From an uncultured Lachnospiraceae bacterium (GTDB lineage Bacteria > Bacillota > Clostridia > Lachnospirales > Lachnospiraceae), in contig CANRNJ010000003.1 in assembly GCA_947631955.1 (NCBI GenBank), positions 124,001 through 188,000 of the forward strand: DNA of 64,000 nucleotides, written 5' to 3'. Shown piece after piece: positions 35,012-43,304 of this stretch; position 1 is the stretch's first letter; each line of letters begins with the position of its first letter. The translations under genes were made by a program, and so were the position numbers. The notes under the pieces were generated by a model. That model was given only the letters and a program-made list of their open reading frames with translations, searched no databases and was not told the origin of the DNA.

Positions 35012-36194
35012 AGTATAATTTCTCCTCGACAAAGATTTTCTGCATGGCCCGTATCTGCGCCAGCGAGATCTCGTTCTCCCACAGCTCGTCCGTTTCCAGT
35101 TTGCTGCGGAATACGGTGTCGATAATCTGTTCATAGTCAAGTTCCGCCTTGGGATCCTTTTCAAGCAGATACAGTATAGAGGAAACGATCGTATCCGCAA
35201 ACAGCACGACGATCGTTTCTTTCGACACGATCTTCTCGGATCCATCCACATACTCTTTCAGTATTTTTCTGGTATTGGCAGGGAAATGATACTCGCTGCA
35301 GATAGACGAAACATTTGCCCATGTATTTTCACCCTTCAGTATGCCGATCCTGTGATAATAGGCACAGGCCTTCGCCGCGGCATCGTCAAGTCCCAGTCTT
35401 CTCGCGATCCGGTCGCTCAAATAAGCCGTATGGACCGCATGGTAATACTCTTCCTTGGACATGTCCTTAAGCTGCACCAGAAGCGGAAATTCGGGGTCGT
35501 TGATCTCCATATATTTTTCCCTGTTCCGATGGATCACGGCCGTGCTGAATATCTTAAGGCTGACCAGCAGCAGGATACAGCATACGATCAGATTGATGCC
35601 TGGAATGGTAAACTGAGCCGCCGACAACGGTTCCTGAGAAAGCAGGATCACATTGGCCGTCAGGCACAGCATCAGAATCGCAAGGGATATGAACATCGGC
35701 AGGCCGACTTTAAACTCCTCGTTCAGCGTGCTGAAGACCAGGATCCCGGCCGCACCGCTGATAAAATACAGCCAGAATACGGAAAAAGAGCTGCCCGCCA
35801 GATTCACGGACAGAAGAAGGCACACGCTTCCCGCTGCAAGTCCCGTGATATCGTCGCTGAATACGCCTAAGAGAACAAAGAGCACCAAAAACGGCCATCC
35901 GGTCACCGGCAGATAAGGCAGGAGCACGGATGCGGCCAGACTGAACAGGTACATCGCGGCAAACCGCATATACTTTCCTTCGTTGCGGTAGATAAAACGG
36001 TGGTTGATCTCCTCCAAGGTATAGGAAAAGATCACGATCCCCGTACCCGCAAGGATCATGACGATATTGCGGATCAGGATCTCCGTATTCTTTCCATAGA
36101 GCAGGCTGCCGCCCCACGCGATCACGCCGGAAGCCGCAAACATCAGCCCGAAAAATAGTATTCTCTTTATGGTCTGTTTTTTATTTTTTTCCAC
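34995..36194 (-). CDS. Degenerate PgpH/YqfF-type membrane HD-domain protein
   Basis: 399 residues from a GTG at 36194 with AGGA nine bases upstream; an earlier GTG at 36227 is possible. It sits between phoH and ybeY, the place of pgpH (yqfF), the cyclic di-AMP phosphodiesterase. About eight or nine membrane helices (20-235) precede a cytoplasmic HD-like domain (260-399). PgpH proteins are about 700 residues; the large extracellular domain is missing here. The metal motif is broken: YYHRIGILK stands where YYHDIGK is normal, and the later His-His of the family is replaced in ILKEYVDG. Only HAVHTAYLSDRIA and FADTIVSS remain similar. Catalysis is unlikely; a scaffold or sensor role is inferred. 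Confidence 0.8.
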   Translation of the reverse strand: MEKNKKQTIKRILFFGLMFAASGVIAWGGSLLYGKNTEILIRNIVMILAGTGIVIFSYTLEEINHRFIYRNEGKYMRFAAMYLFSLAASVLLPYLPVTGWPFLVLFVLLGVFSDDITGLAAGSVCLLLSVNLAGSSFSVFWLYFISGAAGILVFSTLNEEFKVGLPMFISLAILMLCLTANVILLSQEPLSAAQFTIPGINLIVCCILLLVSLKIFSTAVIHRNREKYMEINDPEFPLLVQLKDMSKEEYYHAVHTAYLSDRIARRLGLDDAAAKACAYYHRIGILKGENTWANVSSICSEYHFPANTRKILKEYVDGSEKIVSKETIVVLFADTIVSSILYLLEKDPKAELDYEQIIDTVFRSKLETDELWENEISLAQIRAMQKIFVEEKLYYDFLR

Positions 36195-37194
36195 GTTCGT
36201 AATTCCTGTTTCTTGCCTTCGGTTCACTCCGCTTTTTCTCTGCGGTTTCGTATGTTTCGTATGCCCTGACGATCTTCTGTACCAGCGGGTGCCGCACCAC
36301 GTCCTTGCTGCTCAACCGGCAGAAGGCAATATCGTCTATCTTGGACAACACCCTGACCGCCACATCCAGTCCCGACTTTGCATCGGGCAGCAGATCTTTC
36401 TGCGACGCATCTCCCGTCACGATCACCTTAGAGCCGAAACCGATACGGGTCAGGAACATTTTCATCTGCGCCGGTGTCGTGTTCTGCGCTTCGTCCAGAA
36501 TGATATATGCGTTGTCCAGCGTCCTGCCGCGCATATAGGCAAGAGGCGCGACCTCGATCAGGCCTTTTTCCATATTCTTTACAAAACTCTCTGCGCCCAT
36601 GATCTGGTACAGCGCGTCATAAAGCGGCCTCAGATAGGGATCCACCTTGCTCTGCAGATCGCCCGGCAGAAATCCAAGCTTCTCTCCCGCCTCGATCGCC
36701 GGTCTTGTCAGAATGATGCGTCCGACCTCGTTGTTTTTAAAAGCCGTGATGGCCATCGCCATTGCCAGATATGTCTTGCCGGTTCCCGCAGGGCCGATGC
36801 CGAACACGATCATATGATCCCGGATAGCGTCCACATACTGCTTCTGTCCGAGAGTCTTAGGCTTGATCGGCTTGCCGCTTATCGTATGACAGATACAGTC
36901 GCCGTCTATCTCCAGCAGAATGTCGTCATCTCTTTCGCCTTCCATCTCGATCGCATAATTCACGTTCTGCTCTTCCAACGTATTTCCTCTCTCCGACAGG
37001 GCCAAAAGTTCCCGCATCACATGGGATGCCTTTATGACCGCTTCTCTGTTCCCGCTGATCTTCACCACCCCGTCGCGGTTCACGATCGCCACTCCAAGGT
37101 CGTCCTCGATCTTTCTGATATAGGCATCCTTACTGCCGAACAGATTCTGCATATGCTCCGCCGGCACATCGATGCTGTCGATAAATTCTTCCAT
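36181..37194 (-). CDS. phoH: PhoH family ATPase
   Basis: 337 residues from the ATG at 37194; the longer open frame overlaps yqfD and lacks a ribosome site. Walker A GIGPAGTGKTYLA near 132-144, Walker B AYIILDEAQNTT, plus LTRPAIEAGEKLGFLPGDL and KVIVTGDASQKDLP-like residues (DASQKDLLPD). An N-terminal KH-like region precedes them. RNA-related ATPase usually next to ybeY. The C-terminus is basic (KKRSEPKARNRNYERGKK). Overlaps the HD-like gene by 14 bases. Confidence 0.95.
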   Translation of the reverse strand: MEEFIDSIDVPAEHMQNLFGSKDAYIRKIEDDLGVAIVNRDGVVKISGNREAVIKASHVMRELLALSERGNTLEEQNVNYAIEMEGERDDDILLEIDGDCICHTISGKPIKPKTLGQKQYVDAIRDHMIVFGIGPAGTGKTYLAMAMAITAFKNNEVGRIILTRPAIEAGEKLGFLPGDLQSKVDPYLRPLYDALYQIMGAESFVKNMEKGLIEVAPLAYMRGRTLDNAYIILDEAQNTTPAQMKMFLTRIGFGSKVIVTGDASQKDLLPDAKSGLDVAVRVLSKIDDIAFCRLSSKDVVRHPLVQKIVRAYETYETAEKKRSEPKARNRNYERGKK

Positions 37195-37213
37195 ATATCC
37201 AATTGCCTCGCTG

Positions 37214-38479
37214 CTATTGGGCAGCACCGGCCTGTTCCGTTCCCTCCCCGTCGGCGCCGTCCCCGTTTTCGACCGGCTGCGTCGCGGTCGGCACAAGCGA
37301 TACCGCCGATTCTTCCAACTGCATCTGGGCATTTAAGACCCAATTTGTACTATTCTTTTTAATTGTAACATTTTTTTCGATAATTTGTACCCCTTTTTCC
37401 TCTAAAGTTGATATTATTTTGTTCCACTCTTCCCGCATGATCTCATTCATCTCTTCTTCCGTGTGTCTGCGCTTGACCATATCATATTCCTGAACCGTTT
37501 TTTCCCCGTAATAGATCGGAAGATAGAGATTATCCAAAAGCCTGACCTGCTTCTTCTCGCCGCTTATGTCATAATTTTCATAGTTGATCGATCCCCACCG
37601 CAGATCCCATTCCTTATCCTTCGTCCCCAACATGAACATTTTCTTCTGCCGACCGGAATAGACCTTCTCCTCATACAGAATGTCCCGTTTGACGGAAATC
37701 GATTCGGGATACTGCAGCCGGATATCCGCATCGGAACGGACAAACTGATACCTGCGTATCGTTGTGTCCTCATTGTAGACCGGAACCGCGCCGCTTACAA
37801 GTATGTCCCCTTTCTCCACGGCATCTCCCAGAGCCGCCTGCGGCACGCCGCTTCTGGTAATGATGTAGGACACCGTCCCCGCTCTGGAAGCTGTCAAGTC
37901 CATTCCCTCCGTCTTCGCGGCCTGATCGTTCCGGTCATAAGACGGCATCTCATTTTCTTTGATGCTGATAAGGAGCGTGGTCCCTTTCAGCTGAACGGAC
38001 GTCCATGTGATCACATCATAGTCTTCCCGCAGACTGCTCTCCAGTTTTGCAATGTCCAGACGCTTTTTTTGCATGGACACGCGGATCCCCTTATCTTCCA
38101 GATAATCGAGGAGCACATCCTGCGTGAGAGTGTAGTTGCCTTCGATCCTGATATTCCAGATAAACTGCGACATCAGCATCCAGAAGATCATACACCCTGC
38201 AAAACCTGCGACAAAGATCTTCCGGCGCTGCATTTTGGACATAAAAAAAGGCAGTCCATATCTTTTCAGAACGGATGCCTTAGTTCCGGTCTTTTTCAGA
38301 AGCGGTCTTAAGGCAAAGAAACCTTTCACGCTTATATTCATGGTAGTGTATCCGCCGTGATCCACGATATCCCATACCAGTATATCGTGATTACCGCAAA
38401 GGTTGAGAAACCTTTCCGTCGAATATCCCCACACCTTGATCGTCACATACCCTCTGATATATTGTATCCAATGAAGCAT
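37214..38479 (-). CDS. yqfD: Sporulation protein YqfD
   Basis: 421 residues. N-terminal cytoplasmic part (YIRGYVTIKVWGYSTERFLNLCGNHDILVWDI, FFALRPLLKKTGTKASVLKRYGLPFF), one membrane helix near 88-106 (IFVAGFAGCMIFWMLMSQFI), then WNIRIEGNYTLT and an extracytoplasmic region with GTVSYIITRSGVPQAALGDAVEKGDILVSG, the hallmark of YqfD. The last 35 residues are acidic and low-complexity. Member of the sigma-E set of genes for engulfment and later stages in Bacillus. It follows yqfC by 15 bases. Confidence 0.93.
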   Translation of the reverse strand: MLHWIQYIRGYVTIKVWGYSTERFLNLCGNHDILVWDIVDHGGYTTMNISVKGFFALRPLLKKTGTKASVLKRYGLPFFMSKMQRRKIFVAGFAGCMIFWMLMSQFIWNIRIEGNYTLTQDVLLDYLEDKGIRVSMQKKRLDIAKLESSLREDYDVITWTSVQLKGTTLLISIKENEMPSYDRNDQAAKTEGMDLTASRAGTVSYIITRSGVPQAALGDAVEKGDILVSGAVPVYNEDTTIRRYQFVRSDADIRLQYPESISVKRDILYEEKVYSGRQKKMFMLGTKDKEWDLRWGSINYENYDISGEKKQVRLLDNLYLPIYYGEKTVQEYDMVKRRHTEEEMNEIMREEWNKIISTLEEKGVQIIEKNVTIKKNSTNWVLNAQMQLEESAVSLVPTATQPVENGDGADGEGTEQAGAAQ

Positions 38480-38494
38480 CTCCTGTCATCTCCG

Positions 38495-38794
38495 TCACAC
38501 ATATCTGACAGCCTCTATGCTGCCGCTGATTTTCATGTCTTCATTGGTATAATAATCGATCGAAAGCCTTTTTCCCTCAAAACAGATCCGGCGGTTCTTT
38601 CCCTGAAGGACAATGGACTCCGTGGTATACTCTATGATTCCTTTATAATTCTCTATAAAAGCTTCACGATCCCCGGTGATCGTTACGATGGACGCCCCCA
38701 GCATCGTATCTTTCGGGAGTTTGAGCGATTCCACGATCAACTCCTTGGAATTTGTTAATGCCGACAGCGGCGTTTTCCTGCGATCTCTTTTCAT
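38495..38794 (-). CDS. yqfC: Sporulation protein YqfC
   Basis: 99 residues. ESLKLPKDTMLGASIVTITGDREAFIENYKGIIEYTTESIVLQG and the C-terminal IDYYTNEDMKISGSIEAVRY match YqfC. The ATG at 38794 gives the family length but has no Shine-Dalgarno sequence; an internal GTG at 38734 with AAGGAG six bases upstream is an alternative that would drop 20 residues. CATATAGT just before the ATG resembles a sigma-E -10 box but would give an almost leaderless message. First gene of yqfC-yqfD-phoH-HD-ybeY. Confidence 0.88.
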   Translation of the reverse strand: MKRDRRKTPLSALTNSKELIVESLKLPKDTMLGASIVTITGDREAFIENYKGIIEYTTESIVLQGKNRRICFEGKRLSIDYYTNEDMKISGSIEAVRYV

Positions 38795-38915
38795 AGTAAA
38801 CTATATGATGCGCGCAGGCATTTCATACCTGAATCTTTACCGCCGGTTCCCGCGCAGAAGAGCCGCTGCAGATTTTGACGGCGCCGCTTTTCTTTTTCCC
38901 AAACCGGAAAGGGAT

Positions 38916-40220
38916 CTATTTTATGACGCCCCGGATCAGTTCTCTCTTGGGCGGCTGTTCCTCCGATATGTGGTAAGCCTTCAAAAACCGCTCTTTCGCC
39001 GCGGAAAGTTTCTCCCTGTCATTGGCGTATATTGTGGCAAGCGGTTCGCCCGCCGATACCGGATCCCCGGTCTTCTTATGAAGCACAAGCCCCACCGAAA
39101 GATCGATGGCGCTTTCTTTGGTTTCCCGTCCGCCGCCAAGGATCAGGGAGCAGACGCCCACTTCGTCGCAGTCTATTTTCCCGATATAACCGCTCTGGGG
39201 CGAAGGGATCTCTTCCGCCATGTCCGCCTCCGGCAGCCGTGAGGTGTCGTACACGTCCTGCGGATCTCCTCCCTGCGCCCGGACAAATTCCGCCAGTTTG
39301 TCCAGAGCCTTTCCGTTTTCAATGACCTGCGCCAGTTTATCCCGCCCTTCTTTTTCATCCGCTGCGGCGCCGCCTGCGATCAGCATACAGGTCCCCAGAG
39401 TCATGCACAGCTGCCTGAAATCCTCCGGGCCCTCGCCGCGCAGAGCGGCTATCGCCTCTTTGACTTCCAAAGCGTTTCCGACCGCATACCCAAGGGGCTG
39501 ATCCATATCCGACACCACGGCTATGGTCTTTTTCCCGGCCAGATTCCCCAGTGTGGTCATTTCCCGCGCCAGTGCGAACGCATCGGGCTCTTCCTTCATG
39601 AAAGCGCCGCTTCCCGTCTTCACATCCAGCACTATCGCATCGGCGCCGGAAGCCAGTTTCTTGCTCATGATAGAACTCGCGATCAGCGACATGTTATCCA
39701 CGGTAGCCGTCACGTCCCGCAGGGCGTACAGCTTCTTATCCGCAGGAGCGATGTCCGCGGTCTGTCCCATGATCGAGATGCCGATATCGTTTACCTGTTT
39801 TATAAAATGCTGCGCGCTGATACCTGTCGTGAATCCCTTAAAACTCTCCAGTTTATCGATCGTTCCGCCGGTATGGCCCAGTCCCCTGCCGCTCATTTTG
39901 GCGATCTTCGCGCCGCATGCGGCCGCCATCGGAGCCAGAGCAATGGATGTCTTGTCCCCCACGCCGCCCGTAGAATGTTTATCCACCTTGATCCCCGCTA
40001 TGCCGCTCAGATCCATCCGGCCGCCGCTGTCCGCCATCGCCGTTGTGAGCGCCGCCGTTTCCTGCGCATCCATTCCCCGAAAATAGACCGCCATCATCAT
40101 GGCCGACATCTGATAATCCGGGATGCGTCCGGCCGTATATTCCGCGATCATATATTCGATCTCTTCACGGCTCAGACGGCCCCCGTTTTTCTTTTTCATA
40201 ATAAGATCATACATCCTCAT
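38916..40220 (-). CDS. pdp: Pyrimidine-nucleoside phosphorylase
   Basis: 434 residues. MRMYDLIMKKKNGGRLSREEIEYMI at the N-terminus, KHSTGGVGDKTSIALAPMAAACG near 80-102, MSGRGLGHTGGTIDKLESF, and DVKTGSGAFMKE near 195-206. Phosphorolysis of uridine and thymidine (and deoxyuridine) for salvage. AGGAGG lies ten bases before the ATG. It follows rlmH by 15 bases. Confidence 0.96.
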   Translation of the reverse strand: MRMYDLIMKKKNGGRLSREEIEYMIAEYTAGRIPDYQMSAMMMAVYFRGMDAQETAALTTAMADSGGRMDLSGIAGIKVDKHSTGGVGDKTSIALAPMAAACGAKIAKMSGRGLGHTGGTIDKLESFKGFTTGISAQHFIKQVNDIGISIMGQTADIAPADKKLYALRDVTATVDNMSLIASSIMSKKLASGADAIVLDVKTGSGAFMKEEPDAFALAREMTTLGNLAGKKTIAVVSDMDQPLGYAVGNALEVKEAIAALRGEGPEDFRQLCMTLGTCMLIAGGAAADEKEGRDKLAQVIENGKALDKLAEFVRAQGGDPQDVYDTSRLPEADMAEEIPSPQSGYIGKIDCDEVGVCSLILGGGRETKESAIDLSVGLVLHKKTGDPVSAGEPLATIYANDREKLSAAKERFLKAYHISEEQPPKRELIRGVIK

Positions 40221-40235
40221 ATGCGGTGTACCTCC

Positions 40236-40715
40236 TTATTTGTGATACGGTTCTCCGTTTATGATGCGGTAAGCACGGTAGATCTGCTCCAGCAGAATGA
40301 CCCGCATAAGCTGATGCGGAAAAGTCATTTTAGAAAAGCTGACCGTCAGGTCAGCTTTCTTGCGAACTTCTTCATGGAGCCCCAGAGAACCGCCGATAAT
40401 AAACTGTATATGGCTCTCTCCCTCCGTTGCAAGCCCGCTGATCTTCTCCGCGAACCCAAGGGAATCGAACATTTGTCCACGCATATCCAGTGCGACGATA
40501 TAGGCGTCCTTTTTGATATGTTTTATTATGGCATCCGCTTCTTTGCGCTTAACGGCTTCCTCTATGGATGCGGCCGCCTTGTCCGGCGTCTTCTCATCCT
40601 CCACCTGAACGATCTCCAGCCTGCAGTAACGGCTCAGACGTTTCCCGTACTCTGCAATGGCATCCGCATAAAATTTTTCCTTGATCTTACCGACCGCAAT
40701 GATCGTTATCTTCAT
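40236..40715 (-). CDS. rlmH: 23S rRNA (pseudouridine1915-N3)-methyltransferase
   Basis: 159 residues, the family length. SPOUT-type knot: ITIIAVGKIKEKFYADAIAEYGKRLSRYC at the start, VALDMRGQMFDSLGFAEKI, FIIGGSLGLHEEV and the C-terminal LSFSKMTFPHQLMRVILLEQIYRAYRIINGEPYHK-like end (here VSFSKMTFPHQLMR). Uses SAM on helix 69 of 23S rRNA. GGAGC precedes the ATG. Confidence 0.97.
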   Translation of the reverse strand: MKITIIAVGKIKEKFYADAIAEYGKRLSRYCRLEIVQVEDEKTPDKAAASIEEAVKRKEADAIIKHIKKDAYIVALDMRGQMFDSLGFAEKISGLATEGESHIQFIIGGSLGLHEEVRKKADLTVSFSKMTFPHQLMRVILLEQIYRAYRIINGEPYHK

Positions 40716-40765
40716 TCTGCTCCAGACACTTCCTGCCGTGTAAACGGCCTCTTGGCACGGACTCT

Positions 40766-41473
40766 TTACGGGAATAGATTCTGATAATACTCATCTATAA
40801 AATGTTCCAAAAGGCCCTGATCGAGATTCATGAATTTGTTGTTTATGATCTCTTTCATCCGATTGGTCCGTTTAAAATACTTCTGTTCCTCCGGCATGTC
40901 TTCTTCAAGGGACTCCCGGTCGATCTGTTCCGCGTCCAGATTTTCTTCGCACCATTTCGTCAATTCCGCCACCAGAGAGTTTTCCGACTGCGCTTGGACA
41001 AGCAGGACCTTGGATGCCCGTATGGACACGACGCCGAACACGATAAAAAGAATAAACAGCGCGCCCATCACACCGCAGATCAGATATTTCGTGGTGCTCA
41101 CATTCTGAAACACAGGAATGATGTCCATAAACACAAGCAGCACGCCCGCAAAACCAAGTATTCCCACAATGAACAGCGTATAGGCCGAAACTTTGTTGTC
41201 TTCCGCTTTCACCGCGCTGTCCTGATACGCATGATACAGGATCGGCTCCTCGTCCGGTCCTTCCCCGTCTTCCGGCATTTCCTCATCAGGCCCTGAATCC
41301 GCTGCGGACGCAGGATCGAAGAACATTTCCGCCGCCGCCATCTGCGCTTCATACGGTCCGGCGCTTGGTTCTTTCGTGTCGTCTTCCAGCTGGTCCACCA
41401 GTTCGACCTGACACTCGGCACAGACTTTGATCCCTTCCCTATACTCATTCCTGCATATCGGACACCAAGGCAT
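40766..41473 (-). CDS. Zinc-ribbon membrane protein
   Basis: 235 residues from the ATG at 41473; a GTG three codons earlier is too close to the AAGGAG. N-terminal zinc ribbon CPICRNEYREGIKVCAEC (two CxxC pairs, residues 4-21), an acidic linker, and two membrane helices near 110-130 and 140-165 (YTLFIVGILGFAGVLLVFMDI, ICGVMGALFILFIVFGVVSI). A charged helical C-terminus follows (LTKWCEENLDAEQIDRESLEE). Function unknown; it resembles housekeeping proteins of Lachnospiraceae whose role is not established. Confidence 0.8.
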   Translation of the reverse strand: MPWCPICRNEYREGIKVCAECQVELVDQLEDDTKEPSAGPYEAQMAAAEMFFDPASAADSGPDEEMPEDGEGPDEEPILYHAYQDSAVKAEDNKVSAYTLFIVGILGFAGVLLVFMDIIPVFQNVSTTKYLICGVMGALFILFIVFGVVSIRASKVLLVQAQSENSLVAELTKWCEENLDAEQIDRESLEEDMPEEQKYFKRTNRMKEIINNKFMNLDQGLLEHFIDEYYQNLFP

Positions 41474-41537
41474 AAACGTCACGCTCCTTACCGCAAAAAG
41501 TCTAAAATGATGCCAAAATAAACCAATTCATAGCTTT

Positions 41538-41566
41538 ATTTTATTATCATTCTACACAAAATGCAA
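41538..41566 (-). promoter_or_regulatory. Promoter of the zinc-ribbon membrane protein
   Basis: TTGCAT (41561-41566), 17 bases, TAAAAT (41538-41543) on minus, 65 bases ahead of the gene. Confidence 0.6.
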
Positions 41567-41613
41567 TCTTTTCTATCGTGTGTCTTCACATTCTGTTTGT
41601 GTGGTCTCACTTC

Positions 41614-42741
41614 CTACTGAGCGCCCTCACTTCCGGCAGGTTTCATCAGTTCCGTTATCCCAAGGCTGCCGTTTTCCGACTGATCAACGTCCAGACAGAG
41701 GGTGTCGTCCTGTTTGTTTTTCCATATGGAGCACTCGCCTATGGCGCTCATTTCTCTCCACAGAGAGAATTCCCCTTTGTCCGCCGTTCCGTCCCACTCT
41801 TTTACATTGCCCGTCAGATCTACCGTATTCAGATACATATCTCCGTCGTAGAAACCGTTCACAAAACGGCCGACATAATTCTGCGGGATATTCTCGCTCG
41901 ATTTTATCGCGGACACGTCTACATCGTAATGTTCCGCGCCTTTCCCGTTCGGCAGGTCGTTGGCCCAATCGCCCGCATAGCTGTGAGAGGTATAGATCCC
42001 CATCCGGTTTCTTTCGCTCTTTTCATTAATATAGAACCGGAACCATCTTCCGCCCCCGCTTTTTACTCCATCGTCCCAATCTCCGTAATAGTAGCTGTTA
42101 TCCTCGTAGATCGCCAGACCTCTGCCGTCCGGCTGTCCGGCCTGGTTGACATCCCCTATGTAGTAATACTGCCCTGTTCCGGTCAGTTCATTGGACAATT
42201 TGACATATCTTTTCAGATGTGCCAGATCGCTTATCGCGGCATGATTATTATCGGCGAAATACGGAAGCGCTTCGTTCAGGATATACTCTTTGCTGTATGC
42301 CTCGCTGTTCTCGTCTTCCGCTTCGACTACGACCGCCTCTTTACCGCTGTCTGCCGCTGTCGGGACGTACTCCTCTTCATTCCCGGCTCCCGTTTCCGGT
42401 TCCGGAGCGCCCGGCACCGGCTCCAAAGCGGTATCGTCATTTTCCCGCGCATCGGCGTTCTCATTTTTCATTCTTTCTTCTATATCGACCGTTTCACCCG
42501 ACAGCCCGGATACCTGATCGTTCTCCTTCTGCTGCTGCGCATAGTCTGCGATGCTCTGCTGGAGTGCGCTGTCCCCATCCGCCGTTTTCTTACTGCGGCC
42601 GGGGATCAAAGCCAGCAGCGCGATAACGCAGACTAGGAGCACGACGATCCCGAACATGACCGACGTCATATAGGGTTTGTGCAGGAAATCCTGTATATCT
42701 TCCTTTTCATCCGTATGCTGGTCCTGTTTCATCGGACTCAT
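41614..42741 (-). CDS. Membrane-anchored MORN-repeat-like protein
   Basis: 375 residues from the ATG at 42741; an ATG 15 codons earlier is possible. A short cytoplasmic N-terminus and one membrane helix (SVMFGIVVLLVCVIALLALI near 28-47), a long acidic linker, then from about 190 several MORN-like units: QPDGRGLAIYEDNSYYYGDW, HSYAGDWANDLPNGKGAEHY, YVGRFVNGFYDGDMYL. MORN repeats are beta-hairpin modules, sometimes lipid-binding. Faces outward by the charge distribution, but that is an inference. Function unknown. Confidence 0.8.
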   Translation of the reverse strand: MSPMKQDQHTDEKEDIQDFLHKPYMTSVMFGIVVLLVCVIALLALIPGRSKKTADGDSALQQSIADYAQQQKENDQVSGLSGETVDIEERMKNENADARENDDTALEPVPGAPEPETGAGNEEEYVPTAADSGKEAVVVEAEDENSEAYSKEYILNEALPYFADNNHAAISDLAHLKRYVKLSNELTGTGQYYYIGDVNQAGQPDGRGLAIYEDNSYYYGDWDDGVKSGGGRWFRFYINEKSERNRMGIYTSHSYAGDWANDLPNGKGAEHYDVDVSAIKSSENIPQNYVGRFVNGFYDGDMYLNTVDLTGNVKEWDGTADKGEFSLWREMSAIGECSIWKNKQDDTLCLDVDQSENGSLGITELMKPAGSEGAQ

Positions 42742-42810
42742 ATACCACCACTCACCTTTCTTCAAAAATATCGATCCGGTGTACATCCGGCCGGGGAGAC
42801 CGTGCCGCGC

Positions 42811-43110
42811 TTATGCTTCGTAATCCAGACATGTCCTCTGCCCGGTCACCGAACGTATATACTCCGCGGCGGCAGTATGGGCAGGCGATGTCTGATATGC
42901 CTTCAGCGACGCCTCGTCCTCAAAGGCGGAGATCAGCCCGATATCCATATTGCTTGAAGGAAGCGGAGAGATCTCCACTTCCAGCGATACCACGCCGGAC
43001 ACCTGCTCTTTGACCGCTTCAAGTTCTTTCTTGATGCGCGCCGCCGCATCTTTTTTCTCCTGTTCCGTCAATTCTTCCTTAAAGTTCCATAATACGATAT
43101 GCTTTACCAT
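42811..43110 (-). CDS. Dabb family (stress-responsive A/B barrel) protein
   Basis: 99 residues, the family length. MVKHIVLWNFKEELTEQEK at the start, LEVEISPLPSSNMDIGLISAFEDEASLKAYQTSPAH and the C-terminal VTGQRTCLDYE are typical of the dimeric alpha/beta barrel Dabb fold. Role unknown in bacteria. AGGAG precedes the ATG. Confidence 0.93.
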   Translation of the reverse strand: MVKHIVLWNFKEELTEQEKKDAAARIKKELEAVKEQVSGVVSLEVEISPLPSSNMDIGLISAFEDEASLKAYQTSPAHTAAAEYIRSVTGQRTCLDYEA

Positions 43111-43229
43111 CTGTTTTATTCTCCTGTCATAATGATGATATTTTCAGAATACACGATATATGACCATCTTATTTAGAAATTATAATCGGTATTCCTTAAT
43201 AAATTACTGGCTGAATTATTAAGATTTAT

Positions 43230-43265
43230 ATAAGAAAAGTCCGCCGTATCGACAGACTTTCTTAT
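43230..43265 (-). terminator. Terminator behind the NfnAB pair
   Basis: ATAAGAAAAGTC on plus pairs with GACTTTCTTAT (one bulge) and the stem continues with G-U pairs to an ATA loop. It lies 40 bases past the stop; the minus-strand end is T/A-rich rather than a pure T-run. Confidence 0.65.
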
Positions 43266-43304
43266 CGTTTCTATATACCGGACCGTCCTCCGGCGTTTTC
43301 GATC

